A DNA stretch of 64,000 bases from Spartobacteria bacterium (GCA_021325495.1 JAJPGZ010000013.1:124001-188000); one strand, 5' to 3'; positions 9,223 to 20,441 are shown, counted from the first letter of the stretch. Numbers and translations are program-made. Notes: generated from the letters alone by a model not told the origin.

Positions 9223-10434
9223 ATGATCTGCTTCTCGCCAAAAGCTTTGTCGGTCACCGCGCTCTCCGCGATTTCGACGATGTCGATCTTCGCCGCGTCG
9301 ATGCCGAACGATGAAAATCTCGCTAATCAGGCGAAAAACCTCGCGCGTATGAACTGTGGCGCGCAAATCGAATACATCACTCCCGACGGCCGCGTTAGCC
9401 GTGTGACCCCGGCCGCGCCGGAGAATAGCGAGGCCGCCGCGCTCATTATGGAAGACGACACGGTTAGCTGCTCCCTGTCTGAAGGCGAAACCAATTTCGT
9501 CATCGCGTTGCCGACTCCGGCGCTGCTCGACCGCTTCACTTTCCTAAATGAAAACGCTGCCGCGAGCGGCGATCTCACAATTGCGGTGTCGAACTATCGT
9601 TTGCCCGCGAAAAGCTCGAAGTGGACGCCGGTTGAAGGCACCATCGCCTTCTCGAAAAAACGCACCTTCGATCTTTCGCTCCTGGGCGTCGAAGCGAAAT
9701 TCGTCCGTCTCACTTTCCACGTCCAAAAACAGGGACGCATTGCCGCGCTCGGTCTTTACGGTCAGCAATCCCTCCATCAGTTCGCCGAACGTCAGGGCCA
9801 CCTCATTCAAGTTGCGAACACGATGATTGCGAGTCGCGCGGCCGATCGCGTTAATTTCAACTTCGCCAATACCTACGCTCGCGCTCGCGTCCGCTTCGTT
9901 AGCTCCGGTGCCGTCGTCGATTCCAGCAAAATGATCGATGACGATCCGACCACCGCTTACACCTTCTCGCCTACCGATTCGCATCCCACCGTTGTGGTCG
10001 AGCTTTCCGATGTGCAACGACTTCATCGCGTCAGCGCCATTTATGATATGCAAGCCGGCCGGCTCGACGTCTACGCTTTGAGTACTCTAAATGGTGACGT
10101 GGAAAATTTTGATGGATTGAAACCGATCGCATCCGCGGTCGATGGCTCGGGCGAAGGTAAAGCCTCGGTGGATTTCAATCCACAAGGCGCGCGTTACGTC
10201 GCGCTGCGTTGGACGCCGAATCCATCTCACGCGCAACAGGGAAGCTTTCGCATCGCCGAGATCAATGCCTTCGGAAACGTGCCGCTCGCTTTGATCGACA
10301 TCAACCCGCCTCTCCAACTTTTCGCGAACAACGGCAAAATCTTGACCGTCCTTCCAGGCGAGGGCGGCCCGGATTTGAGCAACACGCTCGGCACGCTCGC
10401 CATTCCACCGACGGTCCCGCCGGTCAGTCCGTAA
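9223..10434 (+). CDS. Secreted protein with discoidin (F5/8C)-like domains
   Basis: 403 residues. There is a signal peptide of about 26 residues whose core (TMSIFAAS) is partly encoded by a motif A copy at 9282. The mature part looks like two beta-sandwich units: the first ends in VKFVRLTFHVQ-like strands (KFVRLTFHVQKQGRIAALGLYG), the second has ALRWTPN and ends in FRIAEINAFG. Both endings are hallmarks of discoidin/galactose-binding folds. A short proline-rich tail follows. It is probably an exported carbohydrate-binding protein. No close family is recognised, and its position divergent from the EPS operon only suggests a surface role. Confidence 0.55.
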   Translation: MICFSPKALSVTALSAISTMSIFAASMPNDENLANQAKNLARMNCGAQIEYITPDGRVSRVTPAAPENSEAAALIMEDDTVSCSLSEGETNFVIALPTPALLDRFTFLNENAAASGDLTIAVSNYRLPAKSSKWTPVEGTIAFSKKRTFDLSLLGVEAKFVRLTFHVQKQGRIAALGLYGQQSLHQFAERQGHLIQVANTMIASRAADRVNFNFANTYARARVRFVSSGAVVDSSKMIDDDPTTAYTFSPTDSHPTVVVELSDVQRLHRVSAIYDMQAGRLDVYALSTLNGDVENFDGLKPIASAVDGSGEGKASVDFNPQGARYVALRWTPNPSHAQQGSFRIAEINAFGNVPLALIDINPPLQLFANNGKILTVLPGEGGPDLSNTLGTLAIPPTVPPVSP

Positions 10435-10672
10435 ACGCATCGGGGCGCGCTTGCTCTGACGAGTAATTGTCGATCTTACGATTGACCCGTTCTGATATTT
10501 GAGACGCGTTCCCCGTCGCGATCGGTCACGCGCGTCCATAAATTCTGCTTCACCGCGAAATTTCAGCGACTGCTGTCGCCATTGAAACGATGTCGCGCGC
10601 GCATCTCCTCGTACGATTTCACCGGCATGGAAGTAGCTCCTTTTTCTTGCGCTTCACTTGGTTTGCGAACGC
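10435..10672. other. Intergenic region with motif A
   Basis: 238 bp without a supported gene. It holds one motif A copy (10469-10477) shortly after the stop codon. Some minus-strand frames cross it but they have no recognisable product. Confidence 0.4.
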
Positions 10673-12331
10673 ATGGGATCGACTACTGCTGATGATTCGT
10701 TAGGCATCGACGCGCCTTCCCAAACTCGCGAACAAAACGAGCTGCCATCACATGAACAATCCATCTACCAAGTCAAAGATCACACCGGCGCTCAAAACCA
10801 TGCGGCGCAAAGCCCGGATTATCATCCACTCCTTGCCCGGGCTACGAATGATGCAGTTCGGGATCTGGATCTAACCAGCAACCGCATCGTCTGGCCGCAA
10901 GGTCTGCACGAACTTTTCGGTTACGACGCAAGATCGACATCGACCGATCTCGCATTTTGGACCGATCGCGTTCATCCCGAAGATCGCGCCCGCATTGTCG
11001 GTTCGATGCGTGCCGCGCTCAGTGGCGCCGCTGAGCATTGGACCGGCGAATATCGCTTTCAACATGCCGATGGCTCCTACCTCCATGTGCTCGAGCGCGC
11101 CCTCATTGTCCGCGACCAGCAGCAACGCGCCGTTCGTTTCGTCGGTTCGCTCATGGACATCACCACTCACAAACAATTGCACGACCAGCTTTACCGTTCG
11201 CAAAAAATGGAAGCGTTCGGCCAGCTCGCCGGAGGCGCCGCGCACGACTTCAGTAATTATCTCACCACCATACTTGGCTACAGCGACCTTCTTCTCAGCG
11301 GCATCACGGCGAAAAACACCATCACCAATCACGTCACCGAAATTCGGAACGCGGCCGTGCGCGCGTCGCATCTCACCGCGCAATTGCTCGCCTTCAGCCG
11401 CCAGCAGAGTCTCGAGGCGCAGGTCCTCGAGATAAATTCCTTCATCACCGGACTCGAGCGCTCGATTCTGCGTTTGTTAGGCGAAGACGTCACTGTCACC
11501 TGCGATCTCCATCAGGAGAAAAACGGCGTCCACACCAAGATCGATCCCGGCCAGCTCACGCAGGTCGTCTTAAATCTTGCGCTCAACGCGCGCGACGCCA
11601 TGCCCGGCGGCGGCACGCTCACTATCCAAACTTCCATGGCCGTTTTCGCGCAAGATCGACAATGGGAAGATCGACATCTGAGCGCCAGCCACGAACCACT
11701 TTCCGCGGGCGAGTACATCGTGATCACGGTGCGCGACAATGGCACCGGCATGCCCGAGGAAGTTAAAGCGCATTTGTTCGAGCCGTTCTTCACCACCAAA
11801 CGCGAAGGTGGTTTCGGTTTGGCCGCTTCCTACGGAATCGTTAGGCAATACGGCGGTCGCATCGTGGTCGAAAGCGATGTGAACAAAGGCACCCAGGTCG
11901 ATGTTTACCTTCCGCGCGTCGCGCCGCCGGCCTATCATCGGCCTAACAATAAGAAGATGCCCACCGGCACCGAAACCGTTCTCGTGCTCGAAGACGACAT
12001 CAGCGTCCGCCATATCTCCGTGCGCGTGTTACGTTCGTTAGGCTACGACGTCATCGAAGCGAGTAACGGCGATGACGCGAAACGCATCGTCACCCAGCGT
12101 CCAAATGACGATGTCGATCTTGTCCTGAGCGATATCGTCATGCCGCAGATGAGCGGACATCATTTTGCCGAGTGGCTGCGTAAGACCAGTCCGCGCACGA
12201 AAATCGTTCTCGTCTCCGGTTATCTCGACGAATCGGACCAGGCGAACCCGGAGCCGGGAATGTTTTTTCTGCCCAAGCCGTTCGATCCCGAACAACTCGC
12301 CCAAAGTATTCGTCACGCGCTCGACAGTTAG
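10673..12331 (+). CDS. Hybrid histidine kinase: PAS-HisKA-HATPase-REC
   Basis: 552 residues from ATG 10673. A PAS/PAC sensor lies at about residues 55-170 (WPQGLHELFGYD ... VHPEDRARI, ending VRFVGSLMDIT). The dimerisation/H-box is GGAAHDFSNYLTTILGYSDLL, with His as the phospho-acceptor. The ATPase has an N box (LNLALNARDAMPGGG), a G1 box (VRDNGTGMPEE) and a G2 box (GGFGLAASYGIVRQYGG). The C-terminal receiver has the acidic pair LEDD, phospho-Asp in DLVLSDIVMP and Lys in LPKPF. No membrane helix is seen, so it is probably cytoplasmic. The signal and target are unknown; no partner regulator is adjacent. Confidence 0.85.
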   Translation: MGSTTADDSLGIDAPSQTREQNELPSHEQSIYQVKDHTGAQNHAAQSPDYHPLLARATNDAVRDLDLTSNRIVWPQGLHELFGYDARSTSTDLAFWTDRVHPEDRARIVGSMRAALSGAAEHWTGEYRFQHADGSYLHVLERALIVRDQQQRAVRFVGSLMDITTHKQLHDQLYRSQKMEAFGQLAGGAAHDFSNYLTTILGYSDLLLSGITAKNTITNHVTEIRNAAVRASHLTAQLLAFSRQQSLEAQVLEINSFITGLERSILRLLGEDVTVTCDLHQEKNGVHTKIDPGQLTQVVLNLALNARDAMPGGGTLTIQTSMAVFAQDRQWEDRHLSASHEPLSAGEYIVITVRDNGTGMPEEVKAHLFEPFFTTKREGGFGLAASYGIVRQYGGRIVVESDVNKGTQVDVYLPRVAPPAYHRPNNKKMPTGTETVLVLEDDISVRHISVRVLRSLGYDVIEASNGDDAKRIVTQRPNDDVDLVLSDIVMPQMSGHHFAEWLRKTSPRTKIVLVSGYLDESDQANPEPGMFFLPKPFDPEQLAQSIRHALDS

Positions 12332-12332
12332 T

Positions 12333-12359
12333 TGTCGATCTTGTCCGTTGTCGATCTTG
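12333..12359 (+). repeat. Tandem motif A pair between genes
   Basis: Two copies of TTGTCGATCTTG start at 12333 and 12349, 16 bp apart in the same orientation. They fill most of the 45 bp gap between the kinase stop and the threonine ammonia-lyase start. Confidence 0.8.
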
Positions 12360-12376
12360 CGCCAAGTTGACGGCGC

Positions 12377-13588
12377 GTGATCACGTTCGAAGACATCACA
12401 GCCGCGCGCGAACGAATCAAAGGCGCCGTCTGCTGCACGCCCTGTCTGCCTTCGAGTTCGCTGAGCGAGCTCACCGGCATGCAGATTTACGTGAAACAGG
12501 AGCAACTTCAGCACACCGGCAGTTTCAAAGAACGCGGCGCGCGCAACGCGCTCATGCAATTGCCTAACGACCAGCAGAAGCGCGGCGTCATCGCCGCTTC
12601 CGCCGGCAATCACGCCCAGGCGCTCGCGTACCAGGGCAAATTGTTAGGCATTCCGGCGACGGTGGTGATGCCGAAATTTGCGCCGCTCATGAAGATCACG
12701 AATTGCCAGAAGCTCGGCGCCAATGTCGTGCTGCACGGAAATGATTTTGGCGAAGCACGCGCGCACGCGCACGAGATCGCGCAGGAAAAGGGACTGGCTT
12801 ACATCAACGGCTATGATGATCCCGCGATCATTGCCGGCCAGGGTTCGTTAGGCATCGAAATTCTGGAACAGGTTGCCGATGTCGATCTTGTCATTGTGCC
12901 CGTGGGCGGCGCGGGATTAATCGCTGGAGTTGCACTCGCGATCAAGACCTTGCGCCCGCAAACAAAAGTCATCGCTGTCGAAGCCGAAAACGTCGCCAGC
13001 TTTTCGGCCGCGCTCGCCGCGCACAAACCGACATGCATCGATGCGCAACCAACCCTCGCCGACGGTCTCGCCATTCCGCAAGTCGGAGCGAACGCTTTCG
13101 AGCTCGCACGCGAACATGTCGATCAAGCGGTAATCGTGAGTGAAGAACAGATCGCCATCTCGATCTTGCGCATTGTCGAAATGGAAAAAGCAGTCGTCGA
13201 AGGAGCCGCCGCCACATCGCTCGCCGCCGGTTTGTCCGGGCAACTAAAAGAATTCGCCGGCAAACGCGCGGTTTTGATTTTCACCGGAGGCAACATCGAT
13301 CCGAATGTGTTGAGCCGCGTGATCGAGCGCGGTCTCGTTGCCGATGGCCGGCTTTGTCGATTCACCGCGGTCATCAGCGATCGTCCCGGCGGTCTGGCCG
13401 ATCTTGCCACGCAAATCGCCGCCACCGGCGCGAGCATCAAACAAGTGGTGCACGATCGCGCCTTCGGCAGCGCGGATATTTCGCACGTGCACGTGCAATG
13501 CACAGTCGAGACGCGCAATCACGAACACGTGGCGCAGTTGCGCGCGCACCTGAAAAGTCGCGGAGTCGAAACCTACGATTCCAAATAG
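12377..13588 (+). CDS. ilvA: Threonine ammonia-lyase (threonine dehydratase) with ACT domain
   Basis: 403 residues from GTG 12377. It is a fold-type II PLP enzyme: the Schiff-base Lys51 lies in HTGSFKERGARN, AGNHAQALAY binds the substrate, and VPVGGAGLIAGVAL holds the PLP phosphate. A single ACT-like domain covers about residues 320-403 (RFTAVISDRPGGLADLATQI). It converts threonine to 2-oxobutanoate and ammonia. The ~400-residue, one-ACT architecture is that of the short or catabolic-type enzyme rather than the two-ACT IlvA of E. coli. No isoleucine pathway genes are adjacent, so the physiological role is open. It is followed 34 bp later by gcvP. Confidence 0.88.
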   Translation: MITFEDITAARERIKGAVCCTPCLPSSSLSELTGMQIYVKQEQLQHTGSFKERGARNALMQLPNDQQKRGVIAASAGNHAQALAYQGKLLGIPATVVMPKFAPLMKITNCQKLGANVVLHGNDFGEARAHAHEIAQEKGLAYINGYDDPAIIAGQGSLGIEILEQVADVDLVIVPVGGAGLIAGVALAIKTLRPQTKVIAVEAENVASFSAALAAHKPTCIDAQPTLADGLAIPQVGANAFELAREHVDQAVIVSEEQIAISILRIVEMEKAVVEGAAATSLAAGLSGQLKEFAGKRAVLIFTGGNIDPNVLSRVIERGLVADGRLCRFTAVISDRPGGLADLATQIAATGASIKQVVHDRAFGSADISHVHVQCTVETRNHEHVAQLRAHLKSRGVETYDSK

Positions 13589-13622
13589 TTGAACGCGCGC
13601 GCGCGTTCCGTACCGTTCGCCC

Positions 13623-16487
13623 ATGCACGCGCGGAAAGAAGAAAAGATCGACATCGACTCCTTCGCGCGGCGTCACATCGGGCCTAACGAATCTGAAGTC
13701 GAACAAATGCTGCGCGAAGTTGGGTTCGACAATCTTGATGCCTTGATCGATGCGACCGTTCCGAAAAACATCCGCTTAGATCGACAACTGAATTTGCCGG
13801 AAGCGAAATCGGAAGCGCAGGCACTGGCCGAGCTGCGCGCGCTTTCGAAGCAGAACAAAGTCGCGAAAAGTTTTATCGGCGCCGGTTACTCCGATTGCAT
13901 TACGCCGCCGGTGATTCAGCGGAACATTCTCGAGAATCCCGGTTGGTACACCGCTTACACGCCGTATCAGGCGGAGCTCGCGCAAGGCCGGCTCGAAGCG
14001 CTGCTCAATTTCCAAACCATGATCACCGATCTGACCGCGATGGAGATCGCGAACGCGTCGATGCTCGATGAAGCGACTTCCGCCGCGGAAGCGATGGCGT
14101 TGTGTCATGCGAACGCGCCCGGCCGCAAAACTTTTTTGGTCGCGCAAGATTGTCATCCGGAAACGATCGAAGTTGTCCGCACCCGCGCGAAGCCGCTCGG
14201 CATCCAACTCAAGATCGACAATCACGTTGGATTCAAATTTGACGACGATGTCTTCGGCGTGCTCGTGCAATATCCCGCGACCGACGGCGCGATTTACGAT
14301 TACACCGAGCTCGTTAGGCAAGCGCACGAAGCCGGCGCGCTCGTCGTGGTCGCGGCCGATATTCTCGCGCTCACGCTATTCAAGCCGCCGGGTGAATTCG
14401 GCGCCGATGTTGTCGTGGGCAGCACCCAACGGTTCGGCGTTCCGTTAGGCTACGGCGGACCGCACGCCGCATTTTTCGCGACGCGCAATCAATACAAACG
14501 TCACATGCCCGGCCGACTGGTCGGCGTTTCGCACGATGCGGAAGGGCGCCCGGCCTATCGACTCGCATTGCAAACGCGCGAGCAACACATTCGCCGCGAC
14601 AAAGCCACCAGTAACATTTGCACCGCGCAAGTATTGCTCGCGGTCATCGCGTCGATGTACGCGGTTTATCACGGACCGCGCGGTCTGCGCGCCATCGCCG
14701 AACGCATCGACGAATTCGCGCGGCGACTCTGCGTTGCACTCGAAGACGTCGGCTTCGGCGTGGCTCACGAATTTTTCTTCGACACGCTCAATGTCGCGAC
14801 CGGTCATCAAGGCAATGCCGATCATTTTCTCGCGCGCGCGCAGGCAATCGGAATGAATCTGCGCAAGCTCGACGAGAACAGCATCGGTATTTCAATCGAC
14901 GAAACGACGACGGAAGAAGATCTCGCGCGTTTGTGTGAAGTGTTTGAAGCGAAGATCGACAATGACGCGTCGCATTACCATTTGTTCCGCGATCCGCCTG
15001 CGCTCTTGCGCACGTCCGAATATCTCACCCATCCGGTCTTCAACACGCACCACACCGAGACGGAAATGTTGCGTTATCTCCGGCGGCTCGAGTCGCGCGA
15101 TCTTTCACTCTGTCATTCAATGATTCCGCTCGGCTCCTGCACGATGAAGTTGAACGCGACCGCGGAAATGTTTCCGCTTTCGTGGCCGGAATTCGCGAAA
15201 CTGCATCCGTTCGCGCCTAACGAACAGGCGACCGGGTACATCGACATGTGCAAGCAGCTGGAAAGCTGGCTCGCGGAAATCACCGGCTTCGCCGCCGTCT
15301 CGCTCCAACCGAACGCGGGCTCGCAAGGCGAATACGCGGGCTTGCTTGCGATCCGCGAATACCACAATTCGCGCAACGAACCGCATCGCGACGTTTGTAT
15401 TATTCCAAACTCCGCGCATGGAACGAATCCGGCCAGCGCGGTCATGGCCGGTCTGCGCGTCGTCCCGGTCGCGACGTTGAAAGATGGAGATGTCGATCTT
15501 GCCGACTTGCGCGCGAAAGCCGACGCGCACGCGCGCGATCTGGCCGCGATCATGATCACCTATCCGAGCACGCATGGCGTGTTCGAGCCGACCATTCGCG
15601 AGATTTGCGAGATCGTGCACACGCACGGCGGTCAGGTTTATCTCGACGGCGCGAACATGAACGCGCAAGTGGGGCTGTGTCGTCCCGGCGATTACGGCGC
15701 CGACGTTTGCCATTTGAATTTGCACAAGACGTTTTGCATTCCGCACGGCGGCGGCGGGCCGGGCGTGGGACCGATCGGCGTGGCGCAGCACCTTGTCCCG
15801 TTTTTGCCCGAACAGGCGTCGTTAGGCGACGATGTCGATCTTACGAATCGTGTCGGGCCGGTCGCGCAAGCGCCCTACGGCAGCGCGAGTATTCTCACCA
15901 TCTCGTGGATGTACATCCGGATGATGGGCCCGCGCGGCCTAACGGATGCGAGCAAGATCGCAATCCTGAACGCAAACTACATCGCGAAACGTCTCGATCC
16001 GCATTTCCCGGTCTTGTTCAAAGGCAAACGCGGACTGGTCGCGCACGAGTGCATTGTCGATCTTCGCCAGTTCAAACAAATCGGCATCGAAGTCGAAGAC
16101 GTGGCCAAGCGATTGATGGATTACGGATTTCATGCGCCGACGGTTTCGTGGCCGGTCGCCGGCACGATGATGATCGAACCGACGGAAAGTGAATCGAAAG
16201 ATGAGCTCGACCGTTTTTGCGACGCGATGATTTCGATTCGCAAAGAAATCGAAGCGATCGCGCACGGCGCGCAAGATCGACATAATAATTTGCTCAAAAA
16301 CGCGCCGCACACGACGCGACAAATCGCGCGGGAACAATGGGAACATCCCTACACGCGCGAGCAGGCGGCTTTTCCGGCGCCGTGGACGCGCGAACACAAA
16401 TTCTGGCCAAGCGTCGCGCGGATCGACAACGTTTACGGCGATCGAAATTTATTTTGCTCGTGTCCGCCGATGGAAGATTTCCAATAA
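13623..16487 (+). CDS. gcvP: Glycine dehydrogenase (decarboxylating), P protein
   Basis: 954 residues, the single-chain length of the P protein of the glycine cleavage system. It opens with [19 protein letters not shown], and the N-terminal half has [20 protein letters not shown]. The C-terminal catalytic half has Lys702 in [17 protein letters not shown], which binds PLP. It decarboxylates glycine and passes the aminomethyl group to the H protein. The H, T and L protein genes are not in this window and no glycine riboswitch precedes it: only 34 bp separate it from the threonine ammonia-lyase gene. Motif A (13644, 14211, 14952, 15493, 15834, 16056, 16273) and motif B (13683, 14311, 15216, 15819) are frequent within it. 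Confidence 0.95.
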   Translation: MHARKEEKIDIDSFARRHIGPNESEVEQMLREVGFDNLDALIDATVPKNIRLDRQLNLPEAKSEAQALAELRALSKQNKVAKSFIGAGYSDCITPPVIQRNILENPGWYTAYTPYQAELAQGRLEALLNFQTMITDLTAMEIANASMLDEATSAAEAMALCHANAPGRKTFLVAQDCHPETIEVVRTRAKPLGIQLKIDNHVGFKFDDDVFGVLVQYPATDGAIYDYTELVRQAHEAGALVVVAADILALTLFKPPGEFGADVVVGSTQRFGVPLGYGGPHAAFFATRNQYKRHMPGRLVGVSHDAEGRPAYRLALQTREQHIRRDKATSNICTAQVLLAVIASMYAVYHGPRGLRAIAERIDEFARRLCVALEDVGFGVAHEFFFDTLNVATGHQGNADHFLARAQAIGMNLRKLDENSIGISIDETTTEEDLARLCEVFEAKIDNDASHYHLFRDPPALLRTSEYLTHPVFNTHHTETEMLRYLRRLESRDLSLCHSMIPLGSCTMKLNATAEMFPLSWPEFAKLHPFAPNEQATGYIDMCKQLESWLAEITGFAAVSLQPNAGSQGEYAGLLAIREYHNSRNEPHRDVCIIPNSAHGTNPASAVMAGLRVVPVATLKDGDVDLADLRAKADAHARDLAAIMITYPSTHGVFEPTIREICEIVHTHGGQVYLDGANMNAQVGLCRPGDYGADVCHLNLHKTFCIPHGGGGPGVGPIGVAQHLVPFLPEQASLGDDVDLTNRVGPVAQAPYGSASILTISWMYIRMMGPRGLTDASKIAILNANYIAKRLDPHFPVLFKGKRGLVAHECIVDLRQFKQIGIEVEDVAKRLMDYGFHAPTVSWPVAGTMMIEPTESESKDELDRFCDAMISIRKEIEAIAHGAQDRHNNLLKNAPHTTRQIAREQWEHPYTREQAAFPAPWTREHKFWPSVARIDNVYGDRNLFCSCPPMEDFQ

Positions 16488-16531
16488 TGCCCAGTCGCGC
16501 GCGACATGGCGCGGAGAAACGAAATATAAAT

Positions 16532-16981
16532 ATGAAAACATTACCTGCTCTCTTGATTGGCGTTTGCGTCAGCGTTGCTGTGGTTAGGGCGCAAGGGCCG
16601 GGCGAACGGATAAAAGACACGGCCAAAGCGGTCGGACATGGAATTAAGAACACCGCAAAAGCCACGGGCGACGCGATTGAAGACGCGCTCGAGCCGGAAC
16701 CGCGCGCGCGACGCGTGGAAGTGACGCTGAGCGATTACGCGATCGCGATGCCGACCGAATTAAAGCCGGATTACACCGCGTTCGTGGTGCACAACGGCGG
16801 GAAACACGCGCACAACTTCGAAGTGCAGGGTAACGGCTCGGACAAAAAGTTCATCAAATCGGTCGAGCCGGGAAAAACGAAAGTGCTACATGTCGATCTT
16901 GCACGCGGCACTTACGACGTTTGGTGCCCAGTGGACAAACATGCCGACAAAGGCATGCGGACTACGTTGAAGGTGCGCTGA
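16532..16981 (+). CDS. Secreted cupredoxin-like copper protein
   Basis: 149 residues. It has a signal peptide ([18 protein letters not shown]), a short helical linker with [19 protein letters not shown], and a cupredoxin fold from about residue 60. The likely copper ligands are His94 (KHAHNFEV), Cys132 (DVWCPVDKH), His137 and Met142, the His-Cys-His-Met set of blue copper proteins. Its role is probably periplasmic electron transfer or copper handling. The start was chosen at ATG 16532; the longer frame upstream lies in the 3' end of gcvP. It overlaps the convergent phosphoribosyltransferase gene by 20 bp. Confidence 0.8.
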   Translation: MKTLPALLIGVCVSVAVVRAQGPGERIKDTAKAVGHGIKNTAKATGDAIEDALEPEPRARRVEVTLSDYAIAMPTELKPDYTAFVVHNGGKHAHNFEVQGNGSDKKFIKSVEPGKTKVLHVDLARGTYDVWCPVDKHADKGMRTTLKVR

Positions 16982-17612
16982 GCGAAAGCAGTTCGCGCAC
17001 TTCGTCGTCGGTCGTCTGCGAAAAGTTTTCGTAGAACTGGCCGACGGCTTGAAAATATTCCGGCGCGGTCGCGCAAATCGTTTCATCCGCGAGCGATTGA
17101 AGTTCGCGGCAGGTTTCGGGCGCGCCGACTGGAACCGCGACAATAATTTTCGCCGCGCCGCGTTCCCGCAATGCTTTCACGGCCGCGCGCATGGTCGCGC
17201 CGGTGGCAAGCCCGTCATCGACGAGAATGACGATTTTGCCGCGAACATCGAGCGGCGGACGATCGCCGCGGTAGAGTTTTTCGCGACGTTCAATTTCCGC
17301 TTCTTCGCGATCGGTCACTTCATCGATGATCTGCATTGCGTTCGGTAATGCGCGCATGACTTCGTCGTTGAACACGCGCACGCCGCCGGATGCGATCGCG
17401 CCGGCGGCGAGTTCTTCAAAACCGGGGACGCCAAGTTTGCGCACGATGAAAACATCGAGCGGGGCGCCGATTCGTTTGGCAATTTCAAATGCAACCGGAA
17501 CTCCGCCGCGCGGAAGTCCAAGCACGATTACATCATCACGCGAGGCGTACTTGTCGATCTTGCCGGCGAGAATTTCGCCGGCTTCATGTCGATCTTTGAA
17601 AATGCGCGGCAA
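16962..17612 (-). CDS. Phosphoribosyltransferase-domain protein
   Basis: 216 residues from a TTG directly abutting the TGA of the upstream gene. [12 protein letters not shown] at the N-terminus and [23 protein letters not shown] are typical of the stand-alone PRTase family. The PRPP-binding loop is [14 protein letters not shown]. The family's substrate is not established; some members are fused to hydrolases. It is co-directional with the FAD-dependent enzyme, with zero spacing, so translation is probably coupled. Two motif A copies (17553 and 17588) lie in its first 20 codons. Confidence 0.8.
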   Translation of the reverse strand: MPRIFKDRHEAGEILAGKIDKYASRDDVIVLGLPRGGVPVAFEIAKRIGAPLDVFIVRKLGVPGFEELAAGAIASGGVRVFNDEVMRALPNAMQIIDEVTDREEAEIERREKLYRGDRPPLDVRGKIVILVDDGLATGATMRAAVKALRERGAAKIIVAVPVGAPETCRELQSLADETICATAPEYFQAVGQFYENFSQTTDDEVRELLSLSAPST

Positions 17613-19142
17613 TCAGCCTTCGGCTTCGGCGGCGAGCTCGGGCGCGCCGGTCACACGACGCGGGACGAGACGCAAAGCGCTGCCGGTGTTCTCCTGCTCT
17701 TCCCCGGCGGAACCCGCTTCGTGATACTCCGCGTCCTGATTCACTTCCCACAAATCGTAAAGCTTGCTGTCGGCCAAAATATTCTCGACGCACAACATCG
17801 CCGTCATCATGGCGTGGTCCTGGTTGTTGTACTTGTGCATGCCGTTGCGACCGACGAGATGCAGGTTCGGATAACGCGTCTCGAGTTCGCGGCGAATGGT
17901 CGCGACGTGCGTAGCGTAATCGTCGTCGTAAACCGGGTAAGCCTTCTTTTGCCTAACGACGGTGCCGTCGAGAACATCGCCCAGTTTGGCGAGGCCGATC
18001 TGGATCAACTCGCGCGTGGCGAGCGCGATCAGATCTTCGTCCTTCGCATCCCATACGCCGTCGTGCTCGAAACAAAAGTACTCGAGGCCGTAGCAGGCCT
18101 TGTCCGCATCCGGCACCATCTCCGGCGACCAGGAACGGAAATTCTGCACGCGGCCGACTTTGACTCTCGGGTCGTGGATGTAAATCCAGTTGTCGTTGAA
18201 CGCGTCGCGGTTTTTCACGATCAACATGACGGTGAGAAAGTCGCGATACTTGAGAGAATCGGCGGCGTGTTTGGCTTCCTCGGAGACTTCGGGGCGAATT
18301 CCCCTAACGAGCTCGCGCATCGGCGCAGAAGAAATGACATGCTCGGCCTGAAGCGTCCGCAAATCACCTTGTCGATCTTTCAATAAAACTGTCCAGGTCT
18401 CGGTTGCCGCGTCGTATTCGAGGCCGACAACTTTGCAGCCCATCTCGATATTGCCGCCCATGGCCCTGGTCTTCTCCGCGCAAACTTCCCACATCATGCC
18501 CGGCCCTTTGCGTGGATAACGGAACGAATTAATCAGCGTTTTGATGACATGGGTGCGGTCGCCGTTGTAGCGCTGCGGAATAATGGCGTTCTTGATGGCG
18601 CTACCTAACGAGAGACCTTTGATGCGTTGCGCCGCCCAATCGGCCGAAATTTCCTTGCAGCTCATTCCCCAGACCTTCTCGGTGTAGGTTTTGAAAAAGG
18701 TGTTGAAGAGGCGTTTGCCGAATTGATTGCTGACCCAGTCTTCGAAGTTTTTCGGGTCGCGCACCGGGAATAACTTCGCTTTCAGATACGACAGGACGCA
18801 CAATGTCGATCTTACAACGCCGAGTTTGAAGAGCGCCTCGAACGCGCGCAGCGGATAACTGAAAAATTTTCCGTTGTAGTAAATGCGCGACGAACGCGGC
18901 CGCAGCAGCATGTCGTTCGGCAAAATCTCGGTCCAAAAATCTTCCACCGCTTTCGATTTGGAAAAGAAGCGGTGCCCGCCGATGTCGAAATGAAAACCTT
19001 TATAGGTCGCGGTGCGCGAAATGCCGCCGACGTAAACCGGATCGGCCTCGAGCACGGTGACATCGACGTCGTTCTTCGCCAGCATGTAGGCGGCGGTCAA
19101 TCCCGCCGGTCCGGCTCCGATAATGGCTACCTTTGTTTTCAT
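17613..19142 (-). CDS. FAD-dependent amine-oxidase-like / UDP-galactopyranose mutase-like oxidoreductase
   Basis: 509 residues. An N-terminal FAD Rossmann motif ([17 protein letters not shown]) is followed by [15 protein letters not shown] and [14 protein letters not shown], which resemble protoporphyrinogen-oxidase-like and UDP-galactopyranose-mutase-like proteins. Further features are [21 protein letters not shown] and a C-terminal [19 protein letters not shown] segment that would close the flavin site. The family usually sits in polysaccharide or glycolipid loci. Neighbours here are a membrane mannosyltransferase (upstream) and a phosphoribosyltransferase, so a role in sugar nucleotide or lipid-linked sugar chemistry is inferred. 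The exact reaction is unknown. Confidence 0.75.
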   Translation of the reverse strand: MKTKVAIIGAGPAGLTAAYMLAKNDVDVTVLEADPVYVGGISRTATYKGFHFDIGGHRFFSKSKAVEDFWTEILPNDMLLRPRSSRIYYNGKFFSYPLRAFEALFKLGVVRSTLCVLSYLKAKLFPVRDPKNFEDWVSNQFGKRLFNTFFKTYTEKVWGMSCKEISADWAAQRIKGLSLGSAIKNAIIPQRYNGDRTHVIKTLINSFRYPRKGPGMMWEVCAEKTRAMGGNIEMGCKVVGLEYDAATETWTVLLKDRQGDLRTLQAEHVISSAPMRELVRGIRPEVSEEAKHAADSLKYRDFLTVMLIVKNRDAFNDNWIYIHDPRVKVGRVQNFRSWSPEMVPDADKACYGLEYFCFEHDGVWDAKDEDLIALATRELIQIGLAKLGDVLDGTVVRQKKAYPVYDDDYATHVATIRRELETRYPNLHLVGRNGMHKYNNQDHAMMTAMLCVENILADSKLYDLWEVNQDAEYHEAGSAGEEQENTGSALRLVPRRVTGAPELAAEAEG

Positions 19143-19145
19143 GTT

Positions 19146-20441
19146 TTAAGCGACCCAGTTACCCCTCGTAAAATTCCAAACGTACCAGCCCTGTACGATC
19201 AACCCCGCGGCACACGCCAGCACCACGGTCGCCGTCGCCAATGCGCGCACGGGCAGCGGCGGGACGGGACATTGACGTAGGAAATGCAAAAACGCCAGCA
19301 CGATTAAAGCATGAGAACAAAACTGATAGCGCAGCATGCTTTCCATCTCGACGCAGGCGACGCCGCTGACGGAGATGTAATATATAATAGCGGCCGCGAG
19401 GTAGAGGCCGATGCGTTGGCGCCAATTCGTCTCGCTTCGCAACGCGGCCACGATTTCGATAATCGCGAGGATGATAAACGCGATCCCGGTCAGTGACATC
19501 GCGAGTTGGCTCGCTTCCGTTGGATTATTGAGCGCGGGAACGAGCCAGCGATAACTCGACGGACGAAAAACGGCGAGGTAATCGGGCGTAATCCCCCAAC
19601 CGGCTGATTGTGTGAGCATGTACATGTCCCAATGTCCCCAGCGCACCAGGCAATAGAGGAAGAACGCACCCGCGCCGAATGTTGCGAAGATCGACATCGT
19701 CATGGCGGAAACATGTTGGCGCAAAGGCCGCAAACCTTTTTGCAAAACCGATTGGATAACGGGAATGCCCGCGCACGGAATACCGACGATGCGCGTGCCG
19801 GACATGATGATGCCGTGCGCGACCGCGAGGATTTTCGCGCCGCGCGCGTCCGACGTGCTCCAATAAAAAAAGCCGAGCAATCCCATCAGGAACATCGATT
19901 CGGAATAACCGGCGATGAGAAAGAATGCCGCCGGATGGGACAAGATCGACAATGCGCCTAACGAACGCAGCGTCGGGGAAAGGTTCCAGCGTTCGCAGAA
20001 AAGAAAGAAGTAACTCCAGAAACCGAACGCGGCGATTTGCGCGGTGACGAGAAGAGCGATGTCCCGTTCTACTCCGAGACGACTCAGCAGACCGGCGACG
20101 GCGGGATACGCCGGGAAGAAAGCGACGTTGGAAACTTCCATCACCTTGTGATTGATCGGCGGGACGATCGTCTGGTAACCGCGATCGATGATGTTCATGA
20201 ACCAGTAACTGTCGTGCTGGTTCAGGGTGGAGTATTGCCAGTCGAGCGGACCTTCGGGCGCGAGCAAAAATACGGCGAGGGCGATCTGCACGGCCGTGAC
20301 AACCAGCGCCCAGGTCAACGGAGTAATTGTCGATCTTGCCGCAGTCATCGCGCTCGGAGGCCGAGTCGCCGAGGAGAAACCAAACGTTTGGTCAAAGCAA
20401 GAACTTGTCGGTTCTTCGAGTATCGCCGTGTTCCCCTTCAT
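19146..20441 (-). CDS. Membrane mannosyltransferase, PIG-V-like
   Basis: About 431 residues with roughly ten membrane helices. The luminal signature HDSYWFMNIIDRGYQ, followed by NVAFFPAYPAVAGLL, matches the PIG-V/GT76 type, in which an acidic residue near the first loop is catalytic. It would transfer a sugar from a polyprenyl-phosphate donor on the outer face of the inner membrane. The start is uncertain: an open frame reaches 20480. ATG 20441 has an AGAGGA just upstream, and ATG 20348, immediately before the first helix, is another option. It lies 3 bp upstream of the FAD enzyme gene, in the same operon. Confidence 0.65.
   Translation of the reverse strand: MKGNTAILEEPTSSCFDQTFGFSSATRPPSAMTAARSTITPLTWALVVTAVQIALAVFLLAPEGPLDWQYSTLNQHDSYWFMNIIDRGYQTIVPPINHKVMEVSNVAFFPAYPAVAGLLSRLGVERDIALLVTAQIAAFGFWSYFFLFCERWNLSPTLRSLGALSILSHPAAFFLIAGYSESMFLMGLLGFFYWSTSDARGAKILAVAHGIIMSGTRIVGIPCAGIPVIQSVLQKGLRPLRQHVSAMTMSIFATFGAGAFFLYCLVRWGHWDMYMLTQSAGWGITPDYLAVFRPSSYRWLVPALNNPTEASQLAMSLTGIAFIILAIIEIVAALRSETNWRQRIGLYLAAAIIYYISVSGVACVEMESMLRYQFCSHALIVLAFLHFLRQCPVPPLPVRALATATVVLACAAGLIVQGWYVWNFTRGNWVA

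Noticed and set aside
13589-13622. Glycine riboswitch upstream of gcvP
   Set aside because: Only 34 bp separate the genes, too short for a glycine aptamer.
15117-15791. Long minus-strand open frame over gcvP
   Set aside because: Antisense shadow of a clear gcvP, rich in Arg, with no known motif.
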